From assembly GCA_944470555.2 (NCBI GenBank), contig OX104128.1, positions 60,829,257 to 60,893,256 on the forward strand: a stretch of 64,000 nt of DNA, in the 5' to 3' direction. The stretch's first letter is position 1; each line of letters starts with the position of its first letter. This stretch comes from Heterobilharzia americana (lineage: Eukaryota > Platyhelminthes > Trematoda > Strigeidida > Schistosomatidae). The notes under the pieces are model-generated. The model had not been told where the DNA came from. It saw nothing but the letters and a program-made list of their open reading frames with translations, and ran no database searches. The translations under genes were made by a program, and so were the position numbers. This document shows positions 1 through 13,765 of the stretch, piece by piece.

Positions 1-2940
1 AGATTCGCTGATACAGAAATGTGAAAAGTTGTGGCTGATAACAGAGAATATCGATGTCAATTTTATGGATAACAGCAGGTTACGCGAATCTCATATCTTC
101 GGCACCGTCCGCAACCATTTTGTTTCCTCCATTTTTCAGAATGTAGCCCTATACGCAACAAAGTGAAAGAGATTATGCTGCTCTCTCTGATATTTGATCC
201 GTCCGTGATAATGGTTACAGAAACATGGTGTCCATCTGATACTTGTGACGCAGAGATCTCCATCGAAAACTATTCCTTGTCCAGGAGGGACGGACTAAAT
301 GGTAAGGGAGGGGGGTGCATTATCTATATAAAGTCCGACATCACTGACATGCGGTGCCGAACATCTGAGCTAGACGAGATTGATGACTCAGTATGGATTA
401 TCGCCAAACCTACTCACTCCCAAACCCTCCCAATAGGATGCATTTAACGGCCCCCTTCCTCCTCAGTCGGATACGACGACAGGCTAACAAGCATGTTCAC
501 CCACGTGGCAACACCACCGCGCACAGCGAAAATTATACGTGGTGACTTCAACATACCAGATATAGCCTGGCAACCACTCAGCTATCCAGAGCGCTTTGAC
601 AAATTCATAAGCATTCTTGAAACAGAGGGTTGGCAACAACATGTGGAACACCCTACCAGGTACAATGGTGTCCTGGACCTAGTTTTCACAAACTGAACCG
701 CACTCACAAAACTCTAAGTGGGTACACAATTTTCAGGTAGCGACCACAAGATAGTATGTGGATACTTCAATATGTCCAGGGCAAAATTAGCTCAAAAGTC
801 AGGAACGGTACCAACTAGAAACTACAAGTATGCCAAACGGGAGGAACTACAATCGTTTCTACGATGCCTAGATTGGAGCCCCCACTTTACCAACAATTCA
901 GCCAAAGAACTCTGTGATCTATTTTATGAATATATAGGCCCAACCCAAGACTATATTGCTCCATCGCTACAAAGAGAAATTAAGAAAAACAGAGTTGACT
1001 ATGTACCTACGAAAGTAAACAACCACATGCAAGACCATGCCAGATAGTACCATAGGTCGAATGACTTCCCAGCGCTTGTCACACTCAAAGACGCACACGG
1101 CACATTCAGGGTAGAAAGAGTAATAGAAGCCGTTAAACAAGAACGCATCCAATGTGGTAAAACTAGTAATACAAAGGCACCAGTGAGACCGATGAAAACC
1201 CGGACAAGCAGTTCCAAAAATAGTACCCCTAGTTCATTCACAGTAAACGGCATCCTCTGCGACGACCCACTACGAATCAGGGAGGTGTTCCGTTACCAGT
1301 TTGCTAGCTGCTTTACACAAGAGGACGAAATTAAAGTCGTTGGTGGACCGTCAACATCGAATCATTCGATAAGTGCCGTGCTCTTCATTAAAGAAAACAT
1401 TTCTCTACGTATAGCACCACTTCGAACCTCATACAGTGCTGGACCAGGTGGAATTCCAGCCATCTTGTTAAAGGGAGGTGGCAAAGATATACCGCTGATT
1501 CTCTTGAAGCTCTTTGATACGTCCCTCTCCAGTGGTAATTACCCTGAGAACTGGAAAATATCATACACATGTCCCAAGCACAAATGTGGACCAATATCTA
1601 ACATAGAAAACTGTCGACCTATAAGCATCACACCAGTAGTATCCAGGACTATGGAACAGGTGACCGTGAAAGCAGTTATCGACTACATGACGACAAACCA
1701 ATTGCTCTCACCAGCACAACATGGATTCTTGAAAGGCCGGTCATAAGCCCCCGGCTATCTTGACCAAGGCCTATTTATAATTGCCCTTTTCCTAGACTTC
1801 AAGCAAGCATTGGATAAGGTGCCTCACAAACGTCTGGTCACTGAGTCGTAATCATACGGTTTCCATGACCCGTTACTGTCCTGGCTTAGAACATCTTTAG
1901 AGGGTCGCTTCCAAGTAGCAAAGTTTAGTAATTGCTACTCCTCCCCTAGACCTATACAAAATGGTGTCGTCCGGGGTGGTGTTTTAGGGCCGATACTTTT
2001 CCTAACCTATGCAAATGATATCTGCAGTGTTATCCGAAATGGCATACCTTACCTGTTTGCAGACTACTTGAAGACAGTCTACAGCTTTTCTTGTGCAGCA
2101 CTAGCACAAGGTTTCTCTCGAATAGATATAGATCTGAAGAGAATATTCATATGCAGTGTGACCTGTCAGCTCCCCATGGACCCAAATAAAAGTGGCATCC
2201 CCGTTTTAATAGATCCCACCCAGAAGTACTCTCCCCTTGGGTGACATAGCACTGCAGATATACAACACCGTGAGGGACCTCAGAATCACTTACTCCAGAA
2301 GTCTGACTTTTACTGAGTATGCAGATTCAATAGTTTCCAAAGGCAGAAGACTCATTGGTCTTCTAGGCAGAAACATACTCAACCCTGAGACAAAACTTTT
2401 ACTGTGAAAGGTTATGGTTCGCCAAATATTACAGCACTGCATGGTTATCCATGGTAACATGAAAGTATCGGACAGAATTCTAGTCGAGAACGTTCAATGA
2501 AACTATTCGGCGCTTACTAATACCCAACGAAGGACTTGCGTACGAAGCAAGATGCAAAATACTAGAGCTAGAATCACTCTGGCTGAGACGCCTGAAGCTC
2601 AAATTAACATTTCTTTTTCGCCTTTTATTTGGAAACCCTAAAACGAAATGTGCTATCACGTTTAAATCGACATAAGCATATAATTTGCGTAGTAGCGAGT
2701 ACATCACCCCAATAATTAAGTACCGCTCAAAACTTCGATGTAGGTTTTTCATAACGCGATACAGCATGTTGTGGAACAAACTTCCCACTCCTATACAAGC
2801 ATGTCGATCTCTCGGCCAGTTTCAAAGATTACTTAGTGAGTTCCTCCTATCTAACGAATCTCATCAACTCGTTGACGGCCAAACCACAAACCGTAATGCC
2901 ATGTACAATGGTGCTACTGGTACCTAGACTCAAAGGAGTC
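1..2940 (+). mobile_element. Degenerate CR1/jockey-like non-LTR retrotransposon, endonuclease plus reverse transcriptase
   Basis: Broken copy of a LINE whose ORF2 encoded an APE-type endonuclease and a reverse transcriptase. The endonuclease covers about 140-780: GDFNIPDIAW is read at 541-570, and an SDHK motif typical of the domain's end at about 739-750. Reverse transcriptase signals follow in changing frames: SAGPGGIPAILL near 1435-1470, QHGFLKGRS at 1719-1745, LDFKQALDKVPH near 1792, and a VLGPILF block near 1984. The catalytic FADD-like box near 2055 reads FADYL, so an aspartate is lost. The C-terminal region with LWLRRLKLKLTF and WNKLPTPIQA runs to about 2910. Many stops and frameshifts make it non-functional. 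The 5' end lies at or beyond the window edge. CR1 assignment is by motif style, not by database match. Confidence 0.85.
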
Positions 2941-4739
2941 TAACAGCAATAACAAAAGTATACAATGTCGAAAACCAAACTCATTAGTTATGTTAAAATG
3001 TAATTTCTTTAAAAAAATGACCAAGAGTGAACAGGAAGCGGAGTGCGATACGATTCGCAACAGTAAACTCAGTAGCTACTTTAATGTAACCTACATTTCT
3101 GCATAACCTAACTGATCCCATGATTTAACACCTGTTTCCTAAAATTCGTCCCTTGAAATAGTCTCTCTCCTCCGGATTGATAAAACTGTCTATCGGTGCA
3201 TTTTCATAGCATGTGACAAGCTTTATTATTTGCCCCTTGTTATCAGCACTTACATGTAAGTACTCTGCACCACCATCTTGTTTCAGTAGCTCCGATATGG
3301 TAATACCCAACAGGCAACACCATGATCATCCCTCCCCCGTGACTAGATAAAGTGTGGTTACCATCCTACAAAAAACTATGAATTTCACTTAAATGTTTAT
3401 AACCTCATCAAACGCTTGTACATGGATTTACAACAGGTGAACACCTGGTCCAAAATCCTCAAATCTCTCTGTTTCGTAGTGATATCTTCGGCTTCAGACT
3501 AATCTTCACTATCGTCGTGCGCACCTTCATCTTTTTCCACCCGAGCTTACCCCTAAACAGTTGGTTCTGGATACTCCTTCAAGTAAGTACAAATCACTCA
3601 CCCAGATGTATCATGATTGATCTACTCCTGCGTACTCTTGTGCTCCTGTTTCGAATTTCGCCTGCTGCTCGCTTCTGTTATTCACTTTTCAGGTTTACCT
3701 AACCAGTCCTGCATTTAGATGGAATCCTAAAGATCGCATTTGTCAGTGTGCACCTTGCCGTCAAAACCTTATGATGAACGCGCACACCGTAAGGTCATGA
3801 CTGTGATGCAGCCCCACTTTCAAGAATATTGAGAGATTCAAACAATGACCGAATAATTCTTAATTTCGAACTGAGCCTGCCTCAACACCTCTTATATGCC
3901 ATGAATGACGGTATTTAACGTATAGCTTAACACTGTACATAATAGTCACTTCTCATTACCATAACGATCAAACCTGTAAAGTGGTTTGTATTCATGTAAC
4001 CTATGTTGTATGAAATATATTACTGTTTTTAGCATTTGTTAGCCCTCCGCAGTCTTTATGTTAGAGTATAGGATATGATGTCCTGCAAAATCCACAGACA
4101 ATCAATAAGTATTCATGACTGATGATAGTCACGAAGGCACAGTTTGGAAGGGATAGAAGCAAACCATATTTTTACTTTTTGCAGCAGCAACAAAGTCAGT
4201 AATACCGTCACAACCATAATGTGTACAGATAACTAACTTTCGTCTGACGAGTTTTAGAAAGAATGCACAAAAGTTGTGAAGGCTTTGGAAAGGAAACGTC
4301 ATTTTTAATTTGGTTGGTTTATACATAGGTCCATGCAGTCTCCATACTCAGACACATACAGAAAAAGATCTCATCCGTCTCTGTCACTGCATCTCACCAA
4401 ATGCACGTATGGCAACAATAAGCTCACTTCTCCACCCCAAAGTTGACTAAATAAGCAGAGTTGTCGACAAGATAAATTGGAAAATTCCCCGTGTTATTCC
4501 TTAGAATGTTTGTATCTCTTACGTGAAATGAATGTAATTGGCCATCTGGCTAAGAGCTGTACTTTACCGATTCAGGAAAAAGAAGCTTGTTGTTTGAGCT
4601 TAAACTGGAATAACTTTGTCAGCGTGATAGCCTCCAGTGAAGGATCAGCAGGAGTGCCTCCAAAGCAATGTCATACCATGAACGAGCTGTTGGGTGCGCC
4701 CAGCATCTTAATTGTTCTCAAATGATGATAGTCCACGAT
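2941..4739. other. Anonymous DNA between retroelements
   Basis: No recognisable gene. A 61-codon frame on the - strand at 3125-3310 has protein-like composition (it includes NPEERDYFKGRILG) but no recognised domain, and may be a TE remnant. The rest is AT-rich with short random frames. Confidence 0.5.
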
Positions 4740-4990
4740 AATGATAAATTTTTATTCTCACATTGGTAAGTTAACACGAGAGGAGCCAGTTTACAGGCTC
4801 CATCACACTGATGTATATCGAAAAATCTACAAGACTTTACTGGTCCTGAATAGTACAGAAAGGAGGTCGTTTAACTCCATTAAAAGCATCAAATCGCTGT
4901 TACGGGAGAAAGAAAATACCACTTTCAGCACATGTAGTGCGTCAAAGTGAAGATAACAAAAATTCTCATTCCCATATAATGGATTTAACA
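4740..4990 (+). repeat. Dispersed repeat, diverged copy of 36240-36470
   Basis: This block and 36240-36470 align on the same strand over about 230 bases. Shared landmarks include a TCTCA-ATTGGTA start, a GAAAAATCTACAAGA core, a CATTAAAA-CATCA stretch and a CTTTCAGCA end. Identity is roughly 70% by eye. It is open for 69 codons here but shifted in the other copy, so coding function is unlikely. Family unknown. Confidence 0.6.
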
Positions 4991-5439
4991 TGACAGATTT
5001 CAGTTCACAAGCACCGTGAAAATGATGATTTTGAAAGTTTACAGAATAATGCCAGGAATTATAAAGCGCACATAGCAAGTTATTGATATGCATTAACTTA
5101 TTAAAATGTGCGCAAATCAAGAGGCGGGTATAGATTTCCATCTGTCATTACACAGATAGGTTCCACTATCAGCGACAAAAGCGCGCAGTGTTCGAAGTTT
5201 GCGTTATAACCAGACAACGTTGTTAGTTAACTCGCATAGTTTCTTATTTAGTAATATAGAAATCCATTCACTACAAAGGTCTTAAGTTTTTAGCTCTGCT
5301 AACCACAAAGGGCATATTCATACTGTCTGGAGTATCAGCAAGTATCCACAGTTATATAACCAAGGTGAGTGTTTAAATCCATGCATTTCCTGTTCACCAT
5401 GTGGTTTAAAGATAGTATACATTAATTCCACTGGGAGCA

Positions 5440-8400
5440 CTTCTAGTAGTAGATGAAGGTAGAAGTTGAGGGGGTTAATAGTCCAAGCGGCAGCAGTTAC
5501 ATATGGACTTCAGGCATTCTTCACATTAACGTAAACCAATACTTTATGGTTGCGCACATCGTGTGTAGACGTTACAGTTAGCTTGATCTGCGGACCATGA
5601 GAGTGCAAGTGCTGGTGAAGTAACTTACAATAAAATTTGAGGTTCGTTTTAAGTCTCCTCGTCCAGAGCGGTTCTAACCCTAACATGTTACATCTGGGCG
5701 TGCAGTCTAGATTAAAGTCAGCTCCTAATGTTCCGAAGGTGAAGTAACGTTGTACCCTCTCAACTTTCAGTTTATCGCTTCGACGGAGGCCACTGAGAAT
5801 AAACGGGCAATATTCTAAAAGTGGGTGAATTCACACTTTATAGAGTAGAACCCGTGACTCAGTGCTATAGAAGTTACGAATGATACATCCCAAGAGTTTG
5901 CGTGACTTAGATCTGATATATGCTGTTTGTTCCAAGAATTTCAAGTCTCCGGAATACCTGATGCCCAGATCTAGCGCAGAAGCTAGTCTAGGTAGCTGTT
6001 TTCAGCATACCTCGAGGGCCAGGTCATGGTTGCCATTGCCTATAGTAAGCCAACCACATTTGTCACTATTGAGTTCAAGGTGCGACTCAGCACACCATGA
6101 TGCAAGCTTACTTAGTTCCTGTCGAGCGATATCGAGAGTATTACGTAGTTCATGATAATGACAAGTGTACACAACCTTCTGAGTATTAGAATGTTTTGCC
6201 TTCACTGAGGCAGTTACACACACTTTTGATATAAATTATAAACAACAAATGTCCAAGGACACTACCCTGTGTAACTCCGCTAGTTATATGTCTAGGTTCA
6301 GACTGCACGGAGTTTACCTTCAAGATTTGAGCACGACCACCAAGAAATGATCTTATCCAACTAAGTCGCAAGTGCCGGTTGATTGTAGCTTATTAAAGAT
6401 TACGTTATGAGACACTTTATGAAATGCCTTTGATATATCAGAGTGTAAAACAATGATGGTTTTACGTGCCTCACGGTTACTAGTGATGAAATTGAAATCA
6501 GAATGGTAGGTAACGCAGGGCATATTCTTTATGAAACCATGCTGGGACCTTGTGATTAGATTTGCTGTTAATAGGTAATCAGAGACGCTGCTCTCAATTA
6601 ATTTTTCTGTAATTCTAGGGAGGACTGGTGTTATGTTGATGGGTCTGTAATTATTGGCGTTCCATCTGTCTTCGGACTTATAGTGAGGCGTTATGCAGCT
6701 AGTTTTCCATTCAGTTGGGTATACGCCACTTTTCATTGATACGGTGAATATCTAAAGCAAGAACAGAGACATATCATCACCGCTGTTCTTGAAGACAATT
6801 GACTTTAGGTTGCCTACCCCATACCTGTTGATAGCTGCAAGTTCATGATAGCCTCCGTGATACTTTGGACAGTAAATGCCATGTTGGTGCATGAACCTGC
6901 AGTGTGCAGCGTAGAAGTGGTGGGGTTAGGTGTGCTAGGAATGAATTTTGCGAGGGGTTCGCTCAATGGTTCACAAATTTCTAGGGGATTGTTACAGAAC
7001 ATTCCGTTATGTAATAAACAAGCTATGTCTCTCGATGCCTGCAAACGCTTATTCAAAAGAGAGGTCAGACTATGTACCCTAGAAACACTTTTGAGGACAT
7101 TCAGCTCTTTGCTTACTGAGTCTCGTGCACGTAAAGTCTTAACTGCTTAATAAGTGTTGTAGATTGAGTGCAACACCAGAAAGTCTTTAGAGGAGTGATC
7201 TAGCTTAGATAATTTTCGTAATTTGTCTCAAAGTATTCGAGGGATGTATGGGTCCTCATTCTTCTTCACCTTAGCTACTCTTATTGGAGCAATGATATCT
7301 AGACATAGCATTATATTTCTATAAAAAAACGAAAGTGACTCTGTTAATGAGGCTGTCATGAATTGCTCATCCCATGGGCTGCACCTGAGGAGTTCGATAA
7401 ATACCTCTCAGTCTACACTTTTGTAGCTACGATACAAGATATTTCTCATAGGTTCCTTGCTTTCTCCACGAAGAGGGAGGATTGGTAGGCAACAGAAAAT
7501 CATTCTGCGGTCACTGTTAGCGAATTCACCACCAACATACATAGTGACTGGGACGATGTCACAGCAAAAGACTAGATCCAGCGTACTGCTTCCACGTGTG
7601 GGTGAATGGATGTATTGATTCCACCCATGAAAATCTAAGACGGTAAGTATTTCCTTATAGCGCTGTGGGTCACAACTGGTTTCTCAGTTAACTTCAGGGA
7701 GGTTAAAGTCTCCTGCAATCAGTTTGAAGTCAACGCTGACGGATGCAGCATTGGAAAATGATTGAGCAACAAGCTCATCAGTTTCCTTTCATGAACATGG
7801 CTTTCTCTAAACACAGCCTACGAGGATTTTATAGTTAGTACCGTTTGTAATAACTAACAGTCAATCAGGCAGAGCATTTAATATACCCTCTTCAATCTTA
7901 TTAGCTGTGGCGAGGCGATATATGTAAATCAAACAACCTTCTCCACGCTTATTATCTCGGCTAGTGCCACAAAGGTATAACCATCTATGCACAAGTCTAC
8001 ATCAAGGACTGAGGTGAGGCACCATGATTCAGTGACTAATATCACTGTAGGTTTAGTTAGCAAGACTATCGTTCTCAAGTCAGAAATTTACTTCGGCAAC
8101 GACCGTGCACTGATGAGCAGAAGTGTGAAAGGGTTACTATGACTTGTGAAGTGTTTTACAATATCTTGTACGTCTAGTTGGTTAGAGAAGTTTCCTATAC
8201 TTAATTTAGTAGACGATGTACTACTTGCATTACGGACATGATGAGACTCAATGGTGGTGAACGGCGATATGACCAGTGAAGTTTTATTGTGGGGTGATTT
8301 ATGATCACCTGCTTTTTGAGCGTGCATATACGTAGTGCGCTGTTCATTCTTACTGGTGACGCACAGTGCAGTTCATGATAGGTGCAAACCGAGGATAGTA

Positions 8401-9840
8401 ACTCCAGACTCGTGTTTCTGGAGGGTGAAACGATCCTATGAACCGTGGGTCGTACATATTGTTCGGGGTCCCAAAAAAATTTTGACAATGCTCAAAAGTA
8501 GGGATGGTATTAGGGAAGTCATTATATACATTCCCATGGCACTGACTAGGGTCATCCAGGTGCCGATGTAGGTTTGGGTAGGGTATATGTGACCTGTATG
8601 ACATGAATGTATTTGGTATGCCACATGGCATCCTGTTGGAGCCCTGATGGCTAGATAAACGTGATCTGGGGTACTGTCTAATGTCAGATGCCTCCAAGGC
8701 ATTGCAGCATCTCCTTTCTGGCGGTTGAGATTAGGTGTGCAACATGCCCTTTCGGTGGGTTTGTTTTCGAGATGCCTTGCTTCCCATATGTCCAATAGCG
8801 GTTCTGTCTATGGCAACCATGTTAGCTACGAAGTTTTCTTCGCTATCGTTAGACTAAATGCGTTTAAAAATGGCTTTCTTCGGGAGCTTTGTAGGTCTAA
8901 AATACATGGTTTAACCTTCAGGTCTGTGTTTAGTGACGTTACTGTCAGCTAAAGGGTTTTTATCTACAGTTACCTTAGGGAGGCTAGTGCTGATAGTTGG
9001 GGTTTCATGAGAAATTAAACAATCCGGATTACTTAGGTCCAGGTCCACTTGGGATTGCTTTACCACCAGAGTGGTTGGCGCAATAGGACTACTGGACACA
9101 GCAGCGCTATTCGAATGTTTCTCAGTGCATCCAGTACCTTCATAGTTTGCATGTGTCGGAGTGGTAGGGCCTTTTCCCCTTGTTTTCTGCGATGACAAGG
9201 AGTTTTGTCCTGTACATTTGCAATAGTTTTAAAGTTACTGTTTAGCCTTATATGGTCCTGATGGTTAATGAACCTCTTAGCATCGTATGAGGTGATGAAC
9301 TTGAAAAGTGTAGAGCAACTTAGCTGTGCTGCTTTCTTGTGGAGGCGTTTACAGTCACAGTGCATAGGCGTCATGCCGTACGGGTTCAATAACCTTTTCT
9401 TGACGACATCTAAAGATATGGTATCTGGAACATAATATACTATTGCCTGTTGAGAAGATGCCAACCTCTTTATTACTTCAGTTGCCAAGTAATCTATAAG
9501 CGTTTCAGCTTCCTCAATACAGTTTAGGACTAGGTTGCCGTGTTCCCCAAAAGGATATGCTAAGGGTTGGAAGTCCTCAACCACTCTCTTGATCCCATCT
9601 ATCATGGACTTAGCACTGTCAATTTCTTCTCTATTTTCCTTGATGTTATTGTTCACGACCGACATAATGTCGTCAGCCCTGACGAGTGGTGTAAGGCATG
9701 TTCGTCGGGATGTGGATGTGGGTTTCAGTCACAACCTGAAGTATCAGTGAAACCGACTTTTTTAATCTTATCGCTAAAGCTATCCATCTTTGAGCGCTTT
9801 GCTTTTGACCGTCCCATTCTTATATTAGGTTATAAGTAGG
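5440..9840 (-). mobile_element. Near-complete but decayed CR1/jockey-like non-LTR retrotransposon
   Basis: Read on the - strand. An ORF1-like part lies at about 9840-8900, with a 201-codon frame at 9665-9060 carrying a Cys/His-containing MHCDCKRLHK patch. The endonuclease is at about 8330-7400, opening with LLLISARSLP near 8100 and carrying AGDFNLPEV near 7690-7717. Reverse transcriptase frames follow: YRPINITP and SDISKAFHKVSHN at 6736-6353, GVTQGSVLGHLLF near 6290, and a LELNSDKCGWL thumb-side block near 6070. A LRGYNVTSPSEH-like C-terminal stretch continues to about 5640 with more breaks. It has multiple stops and frameshifts. The layout resembles the element at 1-2940 but on the opposite strand, probably the same or a related family. 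It is inactive. Confidence 0.85.
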
Positions 9841-10340
9841 ATGTGCGGCTGACAGTAATGTATGCAGTCTAAAAGGATGGGAATACACTGTCTGTATATG
9901 GCATCGTGGCCTTAAATTATCCAGACAGAATATATCATTATATTACCATATATATACAACAATGATGAGCTAAGCACAACAAGAAATCGACAAAAGATAT
10001 GATCAAGGATAACGTGTAAAAGTAGCGTGTAGTTTCAACGTTACCGCGTACTGCTATGACAAATATCACCCTGAAACTGTAACCTTCTGAAGACCAACCT
10101 CCCAATAATTTTTTCTCATCTACTCGAATGGACGAAATTTCACATCTTTTCGTCAGTTCTGACTAGTGTGACAACTCTTGAGAGTCTGTCACGTCCAAGA
10201 ACTGTGATTTCCAGACCGTTTCCCTGTTCCGCCATTACCATGAAATATTGAGGTTTTGAAACGCTTTCGTGCTTTGGTATCCACTGAAAAACTAATAAGT
10301 GACATAAGCCACCTTGATCTTCTGTCTAGCTACAATGTAA
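9841..10340. other. AT-rich spacer before arm A
   Basis: No gene, repeat or RNA recognised. It lies between the 5' end of the - strand CR1-like element and the start of inverted arm A. Confidence 0.5.
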
Positions 10341-11912
10341 ACTCGATTTGAAACAACAAGTTTCAGTTGACCGAACACACAGATATTCAAAACTCCACGA
10401 TGAACACAGAGAAATGAGGATTTCTTCCGACAGGCAAACAGCAACACTATGGAAACATCAATCACATACCCATCCACGTTAACAAGGAAATAAGTATTTT
10501 AGCCTATCAAGTGAATCAGTTTTGTGCGGAGAAGAAACGTGCTGCAGAACTGTGGATACTTCCATGAGGTGTGCTACTAAGGGCATGTATGGAACATTTG
10601 AAGCATTTGTAGGAATTATCAGTTATTTACCCACACCATCATTCCCATTGTAAACATATGACCATGTAAGAGTTGGAGAAGAGTTGGTTTGAAGTGTTTC
10701 AAAGGCTGTGGATTTCGAAACTAATTCAAACATGTCAGCACTCCGTATACTCAATGGCTAACTGGAATGAAGTGCGAGAAGCGGGCAGGCTGTTCATGAT
10801 ATTTTACTCTGAGAAGTGGAGGAAAGATGAAAATGTTAGTTGGTTGGAAGCGATCGACAGGAAACCCAGGACCTAGGCTTCGTGCATGTTGGCACTCGTC
10901 AGCAAGGCATACCTATAGCCTCGACTGAACTCATGCCCCACCTGGGATTAGAACACGCGTCATCCAGTGTTCTAGTCAGCGATTTTACCACTGAGTTATT
11001 CGAGATGCGATTCACCTACTGTAGGACTGGGTTACATGCATTGATTGCCTCCAACCAACCAACATCTACTAATGTGCACCGCGATGCTGAGTGTGAATAT
11101 GATCGAAAGGAGTCCGTGTGCAATCGGGACAAGACAACACGGGATTGGTTGCACTCACGTGGCCAATCAAGATACTGATGGAAATGATTCGTGGATTATA
11201 GGTTTGACATTTCTTAAGAATAACATCCATCTGCCATAATTAGCTTCGTGTTGGCTAGCAGTGAATACAGGATGAGCCCCCAAAGGTGTTTGCAACACAT
11301 CAACTGTGTGTACCTGCATCTCAATGAGTGATAGTGTTCAGTGAGCAATGAAACCGTCAGTCCTGAAGTCATAGACTGGCACGCCCTGTTTGTGAAGTGA
11401 CGAATGATGAAATGGTGAATATATCTCAGTTGAGACAGTCACATACACAGCCTAACGAGAGAATTACCTCCTTACATATTTTACTTATTACCAGTTGTTT
11501 AGTTCAGTGATATTCACTAGTAGATCATCTATCCAGGTTATCCACGCCATCCACCAACTAAACAGAGATTTTTGTCATATGAAAATATTCTATTATTGTA
11601 CACGCGTTCCGTTTCTCAAAGTTATCTGACGGCTTTACCTCTTATCAGTAGTTGAGACTGAAATTATTTTACCACTCATTTATTCTTTAAGAAAAAGTGT
11701 TAGAAACTGACTACGTGATCTGAAGATAATGGTGACGGTAGCGACAAATTCAACACAAATAAACAGTAGATTATTCATCGTTTATATTCTCCTTCAAAAA
11801 CAGTATCATTCTACACTATACAAAATGTGCAGGAATGTTGAGGTGTCTGCCTTATCTGTGTCACGTTTTGGTTCTGATAACAATAAATACAAAAAGGGTC
11901 ACATATTTGTCA
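10341..11912 (+). repeat. Inverted repeat arm A
   Basis: This 1.57-kb segment is the reverse complement of 34423-35994. Every paired landmark gives a coordinate sum of 46335, so there is no net indel across the arm, and the translated frames within it are identical in both copies. Edges: outer at the shared CTCGATTTGAAACAAC, inner where both copies read CACATATTTGT and then differ. It contains one Sm-alpha-like SINE (10860-11075). No gene recognised in it. Confidence 0.92.
10860..11075 (-). mobile_element. tRNA-derived SINE (Sm-alpha-like)
   Basis: Read on the - strand it has an internal pol III promoter. A box-A-like CAGTGGTAAAATCGC lies at about 10979-10995 and a box-B-like GTTCTAATCCC at 10944-10954. 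The downstream GACGAGTGCCAACATGCACG signature recurs in the other SINE copies of this window. Non-coding and non-autonomous. The family name is from memory of schistosome SINEs; the tRNA-like boxes are seen directly. Confidence 0.75.
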
Positions 11913-12339
11913 GGTGAAAGATATAATAGGTAGTTTTAAGGTGTTGATATTTTGTGATGACAGAAAGTTAAGGGCTAGAGCTCCTTGAACTCTGCTGAAA
12001 CTCTGCTGGTTTCATTTATATTCAACTCCAGTTCCACTGGAAAATTCGCACACGTAACTCCTTTTAGAGTAGGCAATAATACACCCTAATCACATCCGGA
12101 TTACGCCTCCCGCACAATCATCTTTTTCTTAGTTTCCAGTTCTAATATCATATTGGGTTCATCTCCCGCTGAGAGTGAAGCCCAAAAAATGCAGTGCTAT
12201 AGAGTACTGAATAATGAAGAACACGCAAGGTAGCTGCTGTTATCTCTAGAAATAATTGTAAGAATATATATTTGTCTGTGATGATTTCACCTCTGAACCT
12301 AGCCACGTTCTACTGACTTCACAGAGACCGGTCTACACT

Positions 12340-13080
12340 CTACGGGTGATCTGGTTAACTTGTAGTGTGCAAAGGATGTTGTTTTGATCGGTGAAGACGC
12401 TTACAGAATGTAGAGTCTTCTGAGTGCGTCAAACAGAAATCTGAGTATGCTCGACAGGCTTCTCAAATCTGCCAAGTGTGATATGAAGCTCCACGACTGG
12501 TTTGCAACTACTCATAATTGAGAGGTAGGAAGCGAAGTGGTGGAACATGTCGACCACTTGCCTCATCTCAGCAGTAGAATCAGCTCGGACGAGCCGGTTC
12601 CTGACGAAGTCTCAACTCCCATACAGAAGAACAGTCTGTCATTTACCGCCATGTTTCGAATGTGGCGTGAGGTGGAGAGATTCTCAACTATCTATCAAAG
12701 GACGAGTATTCTGTTGATGATGCATTCGATCTGTATTGTCACCAGAGTACTAGGCAAGATAGGCAAGTGGATCAATGAGGTTTGGAGCCTCCATCGTTTG
12801 AGGTGACGTGGAAGTGTCCCGTGCGTGCTGAGCCATCACCCTCCTCGACGTGTGATGCCAGATGAAATAGGATTAGGTTGGAAGAGGATTCAGGGCATCC
12901 AGATAGTGACGTGATACCAGTCGGTGTGGTCCGTGACTGGCGGTCTGAGTGGCGTTGTGAGATATGGATTGCTTGACTTGCCTCACTCAGTTAATAGAAT
13001 CAGTGGTTGAGGATTCTTGTTGACTTGGCTGGGCATCGATCACAATCACACAGATGTATTCACTCTCCGACACCTACGAA
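12340..13080 (+). mobile_element. RTE-type retrotransposon fragment (reverse transcriptase C-terminal part)
   Basis: Translation shows IGEDAYRM-stop-SLLSA near 12385-12430 and AKCDMKLHDW near 12470-12500. These match LGEDADEIQSLL and PKCKLLLQDW of the RTE element on the - strand at 23480-25760. It continues with a VVEHVDHLPHLSSRIS block at 12536 and NEVWSLHRLR near 12775, then decays through further frames to about 13080. It is a 5'-truncated dead copy of the same or a close family, and it carries the thumb/connection part missing from the 23.5-kb copy. Confidence 0.8.
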
Positions 13081-13765
13081 GTTAAAATCTCACTAAACTT
13101 CATCTTCAATTTGCCTAGTGTCTCATACAACCTTGTCCACTTTGAAATCATTTCTTCCTACTCACCTGTTCTATGGAGACTACCGTGATGTGTGTGTGGA
13201 TGTGTGGATCTACGCACATGTATGCGAGGTCTTACGTTGAGTCAGTGTCTTCACGTCTGGTCAGTAAAATGCACACTTTATTCGCACACCAAGCACAAAT
13301 CCGAACATCCTCAAAAAATTATCGAAAGTAAGAGAGAGTAAAGTGGGAAGAAGTCCTCGATGAAAGCCGGTGACTAGGACCATGATTGCCATACATTTTA
13401 CTCACTGTGGCCGACTGTTACACAGCCTTCGAGTACAGCTTCCTCAACAAGCAAGTTAACTGTGAATGCGAAGACGACATACTGGATAAGTATTTGCTTT
13501 TACTGTACTCCACTGACTTTATTTATTTGATGCATTCGCTATCGGAGAGGGGCGAGTCCAATTCCAACCGCGGGATTCAGCTGCACTCGGGATACGGTTA
13601 AATACTATACAGCAGTTGCTATCCCAGTGTGAGCTTACAGCCTTGCCGACTGCACAAAGTGGACTCACACAATGAAGTCACTCAGTGAGGTTATACACTG
13701 TCACGGCAGCGGACAGACCAGAGAGTGTCAAACAACTGCTACACTGGATAGAAACCAGGTCGGAA
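13081..13765. other. Unassigned spacer
   Basis: No gene or repeat recognised. A 71-codon frame at 13386-13601 (+) has no identifiable domain and is probably chance. Confidence 0.4.
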